Positions 54,013 through 63,912 of a DNA stretch of 64,000 nt are shown piece by piece (within the stretch, counting starts at the first letter, position 1; every line of letters starts with the position of its first letter). This stretch comes from Serripes groenlandicus. Taxonomy: Eukaryota; Mollusca; Bivalvia; Cardiida; Cardiidae. Below the pieces are notes generated by a model that was given only the letters and a program-made list of their open reading frames with translations, had not been told where the DNA came from and did no database searches. The translations under genes and the position numbers were made by a program. The stretch lies in the NCBI GenBank assembly GCA_031761405.1, contig JASEVX010000013.1, positions 50,219,281 to 50,283,280 on the forward strand, written 5' to 3'.

Positions 54013-54803
54013 AGTTTAAACCTTTCCCACAAACAATACATCTGCAGCAGATGACTTCCAGAACAAATAGTAATAAGAGGGCCATGATGGCCCTGGATCA
54101 GTCACCTGATTTTTCTTTTTTTTCAGTTTAGCCATATTCACCCTAGGAACATTTCTACAAAATTATTTTAAAATCGGCCTGACACTTTCGGAGGAGAAGA
54201 TTTTTATGTTTTCACTATATAGCCATATAAGGCAAAATAGCCCCGCCCCCTGGCGGCCATGCTTTTTGGCCAATCAACATGGCTTGAAGGAATCTGATAG
54301 TGGGTCACTTAAGGAACAGTTCTACAAAATTATTTGAAAATCAGCCTGACACTTTCGGAGGAGAAGATTTTTTAATTTTTCACTATAGCCATATAAGGCA
54401 AAATAGGCCTGCCTCCTGGCGGCCATGTTTTTCGACCAATCAAAATGGCTAGGAGGAATCTGATAGAGGGTCATCCAAGAAACATTTCTTCAACATTATT
54501 TAAAAATCTGCCTACCAGTTTAGGAGAAAAAGAATTTTGAAGTTTTTTTCGTTTCGTTGCCATGGAAACAAGAATTCTACATGGATCCAAAAAATTTGAA
54601 GGAATTCTGGTGAGATCATTGAGAGAATGTAAAGTTTCAACCAAATTGACCAAATAGTTGCTGAGGAGAAGATGTTGATGGATGCACGGCGCACATTTTT
54701 AAAGGACAAAAGGCGAGCACAATAACATTCTATAGTTATTGAATAGAGTTGAAAGTCATCTGCTGCAGATGTTGTCAAAATGCATCTGCATGGTCTGCAG
54801 TGT
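54013..54803 (-). mobile_element. old TTAA-MITE split by a pearl-like element
   Basis: AAACCTTTCCCACAAACAAT left; TTATTGAATAGAGTTGAAAG and TCATCTGCTGCAGATGTTGT right. Confidence 0.7.
54075..54730 (+). mobile_element. pearl-like element inserted in a TTAA-MITE
   Basis: Starts AGAGGGCCATGATGGCCCTG and holds three units with AACATTTCTACAAAATTATT, TTTCGGAGGAGAAGATTTT and AGCCATATAAGGCAAAATAG; ends ...GGACAAAAGGCGAGCACAAT. The flanks (54013-54074 and 54731-54803) are the two parts of one older TTAA-MITE. Confidence 0.68.
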
Positions 54804-54992
54804 TTAACCCTTTCCCACACACAACAAATCTGCAGCAGACAACTTTGAAAACAGTGACAAAAACCTGATAAATCTCCATTAATTTTTAAATAAAGTTGAA
54901 CATCATGAGCAATTTCACCTTTGGCCACAATGTTTTCAAAGATCGTCTGCTGCTATTGCGTCAAAATGCGTCTGCAGGTGGGAAAGGGTTAA
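54804..54992 (-). mobile_element. TTAA-MITE, CTGCTATTGCGTC variant
   Basis: TTAACCCTTTCCCACACACA to GGGAAAGGGTTAA; part of the middle arm deleted. Confidence 0.85.
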
Positions 54993-55159
54993 ATTATTTT
55001 ATAAATTACAAACAAGACATTTCTATTGTGTGTATCATAACAGGTAAAAGTTAGAAAAGTCAGGTAGATATGATGTACATGTACATGCATAAGGAATCAA
55101 CTCCAAAACTTCCAAGTCCAATTATGTTTCTTTTATTATTATGGTCGTCTTTTGCTTAT

Positions 55160-55625
55160 AACCCAATTATGGCAAATGGAGAAATTATTTCTCATCATGA
55201 ACAGTATCTCCTTTTGCCACAATGTTATCAAATCTATTCATTCAGTAATCATATATATATCATACTTTTCATAATATCGAGCCCCGGTAGCTCAATCGGT
55301 AGCAATGCGGGCTGTCAGTCCAGGGGTTGTGAGTTTGAACCCCAGCTCAACTAACATTCTCTCGGTCGTTTGACAAAAGTCACTGTGACAAGCGTCATTT
55401 GTCTTCCACCAATGGGCTTACAGTCTATGTGGAAAAGCAGCCAGTTGCTTAGCAAAATGTTTGTGTGGAGTACTGGTGTGAGAAAGCAAGGAAAAACATG
55501 AGTCCGTGAACTGGTCGCCGTGATATGACTGAAAAATTGTTGAAAACGGCATTTAGCCCCAATCAATCAATCAATCAAACATAATATCATTGCCTAGATG
55601 CTTTGAAAATATTTTGATCTATTTG
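55160..55625 (+). mobile_element. degraded TTAA-MITE carrying SINE A
   Basis: AATTATGGCAAATGGAGAAA, apex TCTCATCATGA; after the SINE, TTGCCTAGATGCTTTGAAAA. Confidence 0.6.
55279..55579 (+). mobile_element. SINE A, full length
   Basis: tRNA-like head GCCCCGGTAGCTCAATCGGT with B-box-like GAGTTTGAACCCC, body GTGTGGAGTACTGGTGTGAG, tail GCCGTGATATGACTGAAAAA...GTTGAAAACGGC and (TCAA)n. Target duplication CATAATATC on both sides. Inserted in a TTAA-MITE. Confidence 0.88.
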
Positions 55626-55844
55626 CGAAATGGCTAATACGGACTTGTTCTGCTATATGAAGAAAGAAACATATAGAGAATTTTGATATTTGGTTAAGGA
55701 TTAGATAAAATACCTTTATATCCCTTGTAAGCTGCTATGCTCATGAAAAAGTCACTTTTGTGACTGATAAAGTATCAATTTAAACACTGAAGTGACATCC
55801 CACGTTGATCTTACCCTTTACACTATTAGAACATTTACACAGAT

Positions 55845-55915
55845 GTTTGGTTTGTTTGATGTTTTATGTCACTTTCACCAATTTGTTCAGTTATATCAAT
55901 GTGTTTCCTTTGAAA
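55845..55915 (-). mobile_element. SINE C tail fragment
   Basis: GGTTTGTTTGATGTTTTATG and TGTTCAGTTATATCAATGTG match SINE C tails; a TTAA-MITE begins at its right end. Confidence 0.6.
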
Positions 55916-55917
55916 GT

Positions 55918-56300
55918 TTAACCCTTTCCCTTTTACGACAATTCTGCAGCATATTTTTAAAAAAAATAGAAAATCTCTTTAATTGAATGGATAACCTAGC
56001 TATGACTTAAAGTAGAAAACATTTTGACAAGAGGAGAAATTGCTCGTTTTGAGCAATTTCTTCTTTTGTCACTATGTTTTCAATTAGCCGTCTGCTGCAG
56101 AGGAGGCAGAAAGCGTCAATATGAGGGAAAGGGTTAATACGGGTCATAATGAGCAATTTCTCCTTTTGCCACAACGTTTTCAACTCTATTCAATAAAAAC
56201 ACTTTCATTTATATATGATAGAGAGTTTTCATATTTTTGACTTCATGTTTTTCAAAGTCGTCTGCTACAGATTTGTCGCATACATGTGGGATAAGGTTAA
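55918..56300 (-). mobile_element. TTAA-MITE plus a right half
   Basis: 55918-56137 complete (apex GCTC/GAGC); 56145-56300 is the right half of another copy. Confidence 0.83.
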
Positions 56301-56333
56301 TCAGTGACAGTCTTACAATATATTGCGTCGCAG

Positions 56334-56476
56334 CACGACGGTCATGGTGGAGTGCTCTTGGGCAAGGCACATTTTCTAGCCAAGTACTGGTTTGTTTACC
56401 CAGGGATCATGAATAAGTGAACTGTCGCCGTGATATAACTGAAATAATGTTGAAAGCGGCGTAAAACCCCATTAAA
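56334..56476 (+). mobile_element. SINE B, headless, in the inverted duplication
   Basis: CACGACGGTCATGGTGGAGT, GGGCAAGGCACATTTTCTAG, CCGTGATATAACTGAAATAA and AAAGCGGCGTAAAACCCC. Confidence 0.82.
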
Positions 56477-56564
56477 ACAAATACAATATATTGTACTCAG
56501 ACACGTACACAGATGCTCAGCAGCAATGCTAGCCTAGATCCCCTCTTTAACTCTTTCCCACGTA
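56334..56564 (+). repeat. inverted duplication, left arm
   Basis: From CACGACGGTCATGG through the SINE B fragment, then ACACGTACACAGATGCTCAG, CAATGCTAGCCTAGATCCCC and into the left end of a TTAA-MITE (TTAACTCTTTCCCACGTAAA). Reverse complement at 58238-58470. Confidence 0.9.
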
Positions 56565-56774
56565 AAGACACTTTCTAAGGCCTCTGCTGCAGACGACTTT
56601 TGAAAACATTGTGTCAAAAGAAGAAATTGCTCAAATGAGCATTTTCTCCTTTTGCCACAATGTTTTCAATTTTTTTCAGTAAATATACCCTCATTTATAG
56701 GAAATTTCTATATTTTTGCCAAGATGTCTTCAAAGTCGTCTGCTGCAGATTTGCTGTATGTGGGACAGGGTTAA
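56547..56774 (+). mobile_element. TTAA-MITE, complete
   Basis: TTAACTCTTTCCCACGTAAA to GGGACAGGGTTAA. Its first 18 bp belong to the inverted duplication. Confidence 0.88.
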
Positions 56775-56802
56775 TGCATTGCATTGGGATATTAAATTTG
56801 TT

Positions 56803-57268
56803 TGATCCTTTCACTCATACAGACAACTTTCACAACAGATGACTTTTGAAAACCTTGTGACAAAGAGACTTGGAGAAATTGTTCAAAACCAAGCAATTTC
56901 TCCTTTTGCCACAATGTTTTAAACTCTATTCAATAAATATTCTTTTATTTAACCCTTTACCTCATATGACAATTCTGCACCAGACGACTTTGAATATTTT
57001 TTATCAAAAAATAGAAAATCTCTATAATTAAATGAATAACCTAAACTAAAAGAGGACTAAAAGAGGAAAACATTGTGGCAAAAGGAGAAATTGCTCGATT
57101 TGAGCAATTTCTTATTTTGTCACTATGTTTTCAAAAAGCCGTCTGCTGCAGAGGCATCAGAAAGCGTCTATATGAGGGTTAAAGGGTTAAAAAGATCGGC
57201 CACATATTTGTAGGCATGTTTTTCAACATGGTCTCCTGCAGATTTGCTGTATTTGGGAAAAGGATAAA
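56803..57268 (+). mobile_element. old TTAA-MITE interrupted by 56949-57190
   Basis: Left GATCCTTTCACTCATACAGA..; right CATGTTTTTCAACATGGTCT..GGGAAAAGGATAA. Confidence 0.75.
56949..57190 (-). mobile_element. TTAA-MITE, complete, nested
   Basis: TTAACCCTTTACCTCATATG to GGTTAAAGGGTTAA; apex ATTGCTCGATTTGAGCAAT; a short CTAAAAGAGGA duplication inside. Confidence 0.88.
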
Positions 57269-57337
57269 ATTACACACCAGCTAAGGGTGGTGATGATAGA
57301 AGTGTCAATAGTTTTTATACTGTTATGATCCACTTCC

Positions 57338-57570
57338 TAAACCCTTTCCCGCATACACCAAATCTGCAGCAGATGACTTTGAAAACAAAGTGACAAAAAC
57401 CTGAAAACCTGAAAAATCTCCATAAAAAATAGCTTAATTGATAGATAAAGTTGAAAATATTGTGGCCAAAGGAGAAATTGCTCATCAACAGTTGAACTTT
57501 GGCCACAATGTTTTCAAAAGTCGTCTGCTGCTATTGAATCAAAATGAGTCTGCAGGTGGGAAAGGGATAA
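57338..57570 (-). mobile_element. TTAA-MITE, CTGCTATTGAATC variant
   Basis: CTAAACCCTTTCCCGCATAC to GGGAAAGGGATAA. Confidence 0.85.
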
Positions 57571-57696
57571 ATAAAATTATACAAATTTAAATAAGTTCAT
57601 AAATTGATGTAAAACAGCATAATGTTCATTTTGATAATTTTCTCATTTCGTTATGTCGGGTTATAATTTATGTCAAATACCTCCATGTGGGAAAGG

Positions 57697-57952
57697 ATTG
57701 ATTGATTGATTGGGGTTTAACGCCTTTTTTAACAATTTCTCAGTCATATCACGGCGACCAGTTCACCTACTCATGCATTTCCTGGTTTTCTAACACCAGT
57801 ACTCCACACAACAATCTTCCCAAGCAACTGGCTGCTTTTCCACATGGACTTAGCCCATTGATGGAAGACGAATGACGCATGTCGCATTGACTTTTGTCAA
57901 TCGTCGGAAAGAAAGTTGGCCGAGCCGGGATTCAAACTCACAACCCCTGGAT
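57697..57952 (-). mobile_element. SINE A, 5'-truncated
   Basis: Tail GATTGATTGATTGGGGTTTA on the left; the copy ends at CACAACCCCTGG, so the first part of the tRNA head is missing. Target duplication ATGTGGGAAAGG at 57685 and 57953, inside a MITE end. 5' truncation with a target duplication is typical of LINE-driven insertion. Confidence 0.87.
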
Positions 57953-58040
57953 ATGTGGGAAAGGAATAACCCAGTATCCTTATAATTTCAGAATTGGCTT
58001 CTTTATAACCATCTGGAGCAAATAACGCAATAATCTAAAA

Positions 58041-58218
58041 CGTTACATTGATTGATTGGGGTTTAATGCCGTTTTCAACCATTTTTCAGTCATATCACGG
58101 CGGCTAGTTCACTTACTCATGTATTTTCTGGCTTTCTCACACCTAAGTACTCTACACAACATTCTTTCCAAGCAACTGGCTGCTTTTCCACACAGACTGT
58201 TAGTCCATATAATTTGGT
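58041..58218 (-). mobile_element. SINE A, 5'-truncated, head missing
   Basis: ATTGATTGGGGTTTAATGCC, TCATATCACGGCGGCTAGTT, CCAAGCAACTGGCTGCTTTT match other SINE A tails; stops at TAGTCCATA. Confidence 0.8.
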
Positions 58219-58237
58219 GGATTTGTTTTGTTGGGGT

Positions 58238-58470
58238 TTTACGTGGGAAAGAGTTAAAGAGGGGATCTAGGCTAGCATTGCTGCTGAGCGTCTGTGTACG
58301 TGTCTTAGTACAATGTATTGTATTTGTTTTAATGGGTTTTTACGCCGCTTTCAACATTATTTCAGTTATATCACGGCAACAGTTCATTTATTCATGATCC
58401 CAGGGTAAACAAACCAGTACTAGACTAGAAAATGTGCCTTGCCCAAGGGCACTCCACCATGACCGTCGTG
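58238..58470 (-). repeat. inverted duplication, right arm
   Basis: TTTACGTGGGAAAGAGTTAA, GGGGATCTAGGCTAGCATTG, CTGAGCGTCTGTGTACGTGT match the left arm in reverse with few differences, unique sequence included. Confidence 0.9.
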
Positions 58471-58605
58471 TGCATTGGTGGAAGATGAATGACGCTTGTC
58501 ACAGTGACTTTTGTCTAATGACAGAAAGAATGTTGGCCCAGCTGGGGTTCAAATTGAAAACCCCTGGATTGACAGCTTGTGTCGCTACCGGGGCTCAGCC
58601 CTAAG
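58320..58605 (-). mobile_element. chimera of SINE B (tail) and SINE A (head)
   Basis: From the left: SINE B tail and body to CACCATGACCGTCGTG (58470), then directly SINE A body and head (GGAAGATGAATGACGCTTGT ... AGCCCCGGTAGCGACAC on minus). One strand, two families, with the join inside the body. Confidence 0.75.
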
Positions 58606-58654
58606 AAGTTAGAAGCTAAATTTTGATAAAGAGTTGAAAATATTGATCAATTTT

Positions 58655-59037
58655 CCCAAATCCAATTTGCAGACACATTTGATGCACCTGCAGCAGAAGG
58701 TCATTTGAAAAATTGTTGTGGCAAAAGAAGGTATTGCTCATTAACCCTTTCCCTCATATAGACGCTTTCTGACGCCTCTGCAGCAGACAGCTTTTTGAAA
58801 ACATAGTGACAAAAGAAGAAATTGCACAAAACGTGCAATTTCTCCATTTGCCACAATGTTTTCCACTTTTTGTCATAGGTTATCCATGATTCAATTATAG
58901 AGATTTTCTATTTTTTGACAAAATATGTTCCAAGTCGTCTGCTGCAGAATTGTTGTTTGAGGGAAAGGGTCACTAAATGAGCACTTTCATCTTTTTGTCA
59001 CAATGTTTCCAACTCTATTCAATTAGTATACCCTCAT
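58655..59037 (+). mobile_element. old TTAA-MITE interrupted by 58741-58976
   Basis: Left AATTTGCAGACACATTTGAT..TATTGCTCA, right ATGAGCACTTTCATCTTTTT; the insertion hit the apex. Confidence 0.72.
58741..58976 (+). mobile_element. TTAA-MITE, GCAC/GTGC apex, nested
   Basis: TTAACCCTTTCCCTCATATA to GGGAAAGGGTCACTAA; apex ATTGCACAAAACGTGCAAT. Confidence 0.9.
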
Positions 59038-59486
59038 TTAACCCTTTCACGCATCTGCAGCAGACGACTTTTGAAAATGTCTAGGCAAAAGCACAGAAAA
59101 TCCCTTTTAACCCTTTCCCTCATACGACAATTCTGCAGCAGACGACTTTGAACGTATTTTGTCAAAACATGGAAAATCTCCATAATTGAATGGATAACCT
59201 ATGACAAAAAGTGGAAAACATTGTGGCAAAAGGAGAAATTGCACGTTTTGTGCAATTTCTTCTTTTGTCACTATGTTTTCAAAAAGCTGTCTGCTGCAGA
59301 GGCGTCAGAAAGCGTCTATATGAGGGAAAGGGTTAACGAAAGAACAATAATTGAATGGAGTTGAAAACATGGTGACAAAAGGAGAAATTGCTTTTTTTTT
59401 AGCAATTTCTTCTTTTGTTGCCATGTTTTCGAAAATCTGTCTGCTGCAGAGGCGTCAGAAAGCATTTATATGAGGAGAAGGGTTAA
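59038..59486 (-). mobile_element. old TTAA-MITE interrupted by 59107-59336
   Basis: Left TTAACCCTTTCACGCATCTG..GAAAATCCCTTT, right CGAAAGAACAATAATTGAAT to GAGAAGGGTTAA. Removing the insert and one TTAA restores a normal order. Confidence 0.87.
59107..59336 (-). mobile_element. TTAA-MITE, complete, GCAC/GTGC apex, nested
   Basis: 230 bp; apex ATTGCACGTTTTGTGCAAT; almost the same as 13997-14226. Confidence 0.93.
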
Positions 59487-59499
59487 AGGATTTGCCATA

Positions 59500-59793
59500 T
59501 TCATTCCTAGATATTTTCGAAGAAGTCTGCTGCAGAATTGTTGTATGTGGGAAAGGGTTATCATGGAAGGGGATCATCCTTTTCCAACAAACAATATATC
59601 TGCAGCAGATGACTTTGAAATCATATATATATGCAAACATATGGGAAATATCTATGAATGAAAGATTAATTGATAATTGATTCAAAACATTGTGACAAAA
59701 GGAGAGTGAGTAATTTCTCCTTTTGCCACAATGTTAGCAAAAGTGGTCTGCTGGAGATATGACAAAATGTGTCTGCAAGTGAGAAAGGGTTTA
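59500..59793 (-). mobile_element. TTAA-MITE right half and a full old copy
   Basis: Right half to GGGAAAGGGTTA (59565); copy CCTTTTCCAACAAACAATAT to GAGAAAGGGTTTA (59578-59793). Confidence 0.72.
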
Positions 59794-59911
59794 CACAAAC
59801 ACATAGGCTTTAAAGTTTTATAAAAAGAAAACAGGATCATGAAGAGATATACAACCCTCTTCAAAGCTGCACCAATATGTCATCCAAAAAGAGGTTACCT
59901 CTAAGACATTT

Positions 59912-60440
59912 TTAACCCTTTCCCTCATACCACTAATCTGCAGCAGACAACTTTGGAACTCCCTTTAAATGAAAGTACAATCATTAAATAGAAGTGAAAA
60001 CATGGTGACAAAAGGAGAAATTATTTGTTTTGAGCAATTTCTTCTTTTGTCGCCATGTTTTCAAAATGCCGTCTGCTGCAGTGGCGTCCGAAAGCGTCTA
60101 TATGAGGGAAAGGGTTAACTGTTTCTCACAAATAGATACATTCTGATGCTTCTGTAGCAGGCATCTTTTAGAAACATGTTGGAAAAAGGAGAAATTGCTC
60201 ATGATGACCAATATCTCCTTTTGTCCCTATGTTTTAAAGTTTAAACTCTTTTTAATATCATAATTATTATTCACAAACCTACCAAGATATTTTCATAAGT
60301 TTTCTGATGCAGATTTGTTTAAAGTTGGAATGGGATAACATCTTCCATCATACAACAAATCTGTAGCAGACCACGTTGATTAAAAAAAAATCGATAAAAA
60401 CGTGTTGAAAATCTCTTAAAATGAAAGTATACTTTTTGAG
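59912..60440. mobile_element. chain of TTAA-MITEs
   Basis: 59912-60118 complete; 60115-60338 sharing the TTAA; a left half from 60336 to 60440. Confidence 0.82.
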
Positions 60441-60476
60441 ACAAATTGATATATATATATATACTGTGACAGAAGG

Positions 60477-60670
60477 CAGAGGTCCAGATAAGGAGGGGTA
60501 TGCAGCTCTTTTTCCCACAATTTCTCTCTTGTTATTCAAGCTAACCCTATGTTGTGGGTACTCAAAAGAATTGTCTCACTGAGATGATTCTTTTGAGTAC
60601 CCACAACATAGGGTTAAAGGGTCAAATAAGGATATTAGAACAATCAAAACGCCCCTTATCTAGAGCTCTG
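60477..60670. mobile_element. hAT-like MITE with palindromic core, copy 2
   Basis: Ends CAGAGGTCCAGATAAGG and CCCCTTATCTAGAGCTCTG; the palindromic core 60542-60615 matches copy 1. AGAAGGCA follows the right end and AGAAGGCA overlaps the left end, suggesting an 8-bp target duplication. Confidence 0.7.
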
Positions 60671-60899
60671 AGAAGGCAAAAATTTAAGTGACAACATTAT
60701 CAACAGTTGTCTGCTTCAGACCTATGTCTGCATTCTGGAAACGGAAGAAAGAAACATGGCAATGCCAATATAACCAGGTTGTCATCACTTTCTGATATAC
60801 GACCATGACCCTGTGATGAAACCCTCATGTCAAAGAACGTAGATCTCATCCTTACATTTTGTAGCTGTCTTTACAGGAGGTTTAATCACATAATAATTA

Positions 60900-60974
60900 T
60901 TAACCATATCCCATATATACAGACGCGTTCTAACGCTTCTGCAACAGACACATTTTAAAACATTGTGACAAATA
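60900..60974 (+). mobile_element. TTAA-MITE left end
   Basis: TTAACCATATCCCATATATA, GCTTCTGCAACAGACAC; cut by SINE D. Confidence 0.65.
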
Positions 60975-61168
60975 TATGTGTTTGTTTGGAGTTTAACGCC
61001 GCTTTCAACAGCTTTGGTCATATCACTGCGGTCAGTGCACCTACCCATGTTTTCCTGGCTTTCCCACACCAGTACTTACACAACATTCTTTCGAAGCCAC
61101 TGACTACTTTCTCACATAGATCAGCGGTGAGAGGCAATGGAAAAATCGCCCGAAAGAATGTCGCCGGA
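60975..61168 (-). mobile_element. SINE D, head missing
   Basis: Tail GTTTGTTTGGAGTTTAACGC on the left; stops at GAATGTCGCCGG, just 3' of the tRNA part. Duplicated GTGACAAATA at 60965 and 61169. Confidence 0.88.
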
Positions 61169-61202
61169 GTGACAAATAGACAAAACTTGTTCAGCTTGAT
61201 TA

Positions 61203-61680
61203 AACGAGAGGCCCATAAGGGCCTATGCTCTACTGGGATGGTTCTTTGGTCATTTTCAATCCAGAGCATGTATGTATGGTGAAGATCGGATAGTAAATGG
61301 AGGCTAATTTATGTTCACAAGCTGTATTATAGCAATTTTGACAATTTCAAGGGCCATAATCCAGTCTTGCATGGGCACATCTGGCTGATTTTCAAAAGGA
61401 ACCGAGCTCTCATGAATATTTAACTACTATCTAAGTTTAGTGAAGATCAGATAGTAAATGGAGCATCTATTGTGTTCACAAGCTCTATTATAGCAATTTT
61501 GACCATTACAAGGTCCATAATCTAGTCTTGCATGCGGATCTCTCTGGTTTGCGAAAGGAACTGAGCTCTCATGGATATCTAACTACTGTATAAGAAGATT
61601 TTATTGCATTCCCAAGCAATTGTTTACGAACGCACGGATGACGGACACAACATGGCATAAGCTCTTCTGGCCTTAGCTAA
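61203..61680 (+). mobile_element. pearl-like element, GAGAGGCCCATAAGGGCC type
   Basis: Begins GAGAGGCCCATAAGGGCCTA (palindromic), has two units of about 165 bp (AGTGAAGATCAGATAGTAAA...TTCACAAGCTCTATTATAGC...ACTGAGCTCTCATGGATAT), ends CGGATGACGGACACAACA...GCTCTTCTGGCCTTAGCTAA. Lies right of a SINE D copy. Confidence 0.65.
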
Positions 61681-61719
61681 AAATGATACATTCATCATAA
61701 CATGATACATTCATCATAA

Positions 61720-61795
61720 CAGATTTTTCCATTTTTACCTAGGTGCTTTTAATGTTGTCTGCTGCAGATTTGTTATACATGTGGGATAGGATTAA
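61720..61795 (+). mobile_element. TTAA-MITE right end
   Basis: GTTGTCTGCTGCAGATTTGT to GGGATAGGATTAA. Confidence 0.7.
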
Positions 61796-61974
61796 TGATT
61801 AATTTACCTTTTCTTTTTAAATGTCATTGGTAGTTTTTGGCTCATCTTAAGTTGTATCCATCTTTTTTCAAGACACTGTTTCATTGGTTAAAAAGCTGAA
61901 CCAATCTGCTTCTTTATCTGGCGAAACGGGATACAGTCTGAAACAAAGGTCAAAGGTCAACGGTGATTTATTAT

Positions 61975-62405
61975 TATTACCCTTTCCCACATACATACCT
62001 CTTTCTGATGCCTCTGCTAAAGACAAATTTTAGAAATATTGTAGCAAAAGGAAAAATTGCTCCTGATGCTACAATGTTTTCAACTCTTTTCAATGAATAT
62101 ACATTTTTTGCAACTTTCTTTCCGACGATTGACAATTGTCAATGCGACATGCGTCATTTGTCTTCCACCAATGGACTAAGTCTATGTGGAAAAGCAGCCA
62201 GTTGCTTGGGAAGATTGTTGTGTGGAGTACTGGTGTGAGAAAACCAGGAAATGCATGAGTAGGTGAACTGGCCGCCGTGATATGACTGAGAAATTGTTCA
62301 AAACGGCATTAAACCCCAATCGATCAAATCAAATCAATTCATTAATTTTTGCTACATGTTTTCAAGGTCGTCTGCTGCAGATTTGTTGTATGTGGGAACA
62401 GATTC
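61975..62405 (+). mobile_element. TTAA-MITE carrying SINE A
   Basis: TTACCCTTTCCCACATACAT to AGGTCGTCTGCTGCAGATTT, GTGGGAACAGATT; SINE A at 62115-62336. Confidence 0.75.
62115..62336 (+). mobile_element. SINE A, 5'-truncated, inside a TTAA-MITE
   Basis: Starts in the body (TTTCCGACGATTGACAA), then CATGCGTCATTTGTCTTCCA, GGCCGCCGTGATATGACTGA and AAACGGCATTAAACCCC. MITE halves flank it. Confidence 0.82.
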
Positions 62406-62649
62406 ATCTGTAGCCCGATTCATCCAAATTGAAAGCCTCTGAAGGTAAACGAAGTAACACAGTTAAAACTATTGTTAGAAAAGGAGAAATAGCTATACTT
62501 GCATGAACAATACCTTTTTTCCGAATTATTTTTTAAGAGCGATCTGTCTGTTTCAGGAAATCAATCAATTCTGAAGGATTTTGACGGTTCATTTGAAAGA
62601 TTGGAGATTAACATTTCAGCTATATCATGATAGTCTGTATGACTTCACT

Positions 62650-62790
62650 GTATCCATGAATGTGTTTGTAACTTGCTTTGTTTGTAACTTGCTTTTTTGC
62701 ACTCCCGATAACATTCTTCACAAGCAACTTGCCCGTCTTCCCACATTGGCATTTAAGCCCATTGGTTGAGGACAAACTGATTTTTTGCCG
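62650..62790 (-). mobile_element. old SINE A-like fragment
   Basis: ACATTCTTCACAAGCAACTTG and CCCACATTGGCATTTAAGCC keep the SINE A body order. Confidence 0.45.
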
Positions 62791-62895
62791 TGGAGTCATA
62801 CAAAAAAAATGCATGCAAAGCAGGCATTTAATCTCAAGACCCCTACATGTATAAACTCAATATAGACTGAGCTGTTGCAACTGAATTAAAGATAT

Positions 62896-63119
62896 TTAAA
62901 CGTTTCCCTCATATAGATGCTTTCTGACGCCTCTGCAGCAGACAGCTTTTTGAAAACATAGTTAGTGACATAGGCAGAAATGAGAAATTCCTCCTTTTGC
63001 CACAATGTTTTTCACTTTTAGTCATAGGTTATCCATTCAATTATAGAGATTTTCTATTTTTTGACAAAAATTATTCAAAGTAGTCTGCTGCAGAATTGTC
63101 ATTTGAGGGAAAGGGTTAA
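62896..63119 (+). mobile_element. TTAA-MITE, apex shortened
   Basis: TTAAACGTTTCCCTCATATA to GGGAAAGGGTTAA; hairpin centre reduced. Confidence 0.85.
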
Positions 63120-63460
63120 ATAAAAGAATATTTATTGAATAGAGTTTAAAACATTGTGGCAAAAGGAGACATTTTTTAACAAAGTATGTTTAAAGTCGTA
63201 TGCTGCAGATTTGTTGTATGAGGGAAAGACTTAACATTTTCCAAAAGAAACATAGAAACCTTTGCACACATAGATTTGCAACAAACAATTTTTAGAAAGA
63301 TCTCTATAATTGTAGGTTATAATTACTGAAAATAGTTGAAAACATTGTGGCAAAAGGAGAAATTGCTTGCTTTGAGCAATTTCTAAATTTTGTCATAATT
63401 ATTTTTATAAAGCTGCAGATGCGTCAAAATTTGTCTTTAGGTAGGAAAGGGTTAGTACTT
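63116..63460. mobile_element. degraded TTAA-MITE pieces
   Basis: Half copy 63116-63234, then TTAACATTTTCCAAAAGAAA to GTAGGAAAGGGTTA with apex TTGCTTGCTTTGAGCAA. Confidence 0.65.
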
Positions 63461-63625
63461 GTGGTAAACCTTTATTCTGAAGCATAATTGAAAATTACAA
63501 ACTTCATCAAAACCGGTGTGATCGAATTACAGACCTAATAAATAGACGTGGAATAGAATTAATTACAAACTGAATAAAGTAAATTAAATCCTTATGCCTA
63601 AAGAACTTTAACCCTTAAATTATCT

Positions 63626-63870
63626 TTAATCCTTTCCCACTTACAACACATCTGCAGCAGACGACTTTGAAATCATCTAGACAAAAATATGGAAAATCTC
63701 TATAAACGAAAGTATTGTTATTTAATCAAGTTGAAAACATTTTGGCAAATGGAGAAATTGCTCATTATGAGCTCATTATATATGAGCAATTTCTCCATTT
63801 ACCACAATGTTTTCAAAAGTCGTCTTCTGCAGAGGCGTTAGAAAGTGTCTGTATGTGAGAAGATAGCACT
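63626..63870 (-). mobile_element. TTAA-MITE with enlarged apex
   Basis: TTAATCCTTTCCCACTTACA to CTGTATGTGAGAAGA; the apex GAGCTCATTATATATGAGC is extended. Confidence 0.8.
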
Positions 63871-63912
63871 ATCTTGTCAAGGAGAAAAAAATATTAGATT
63901 AATTTTCCACTT

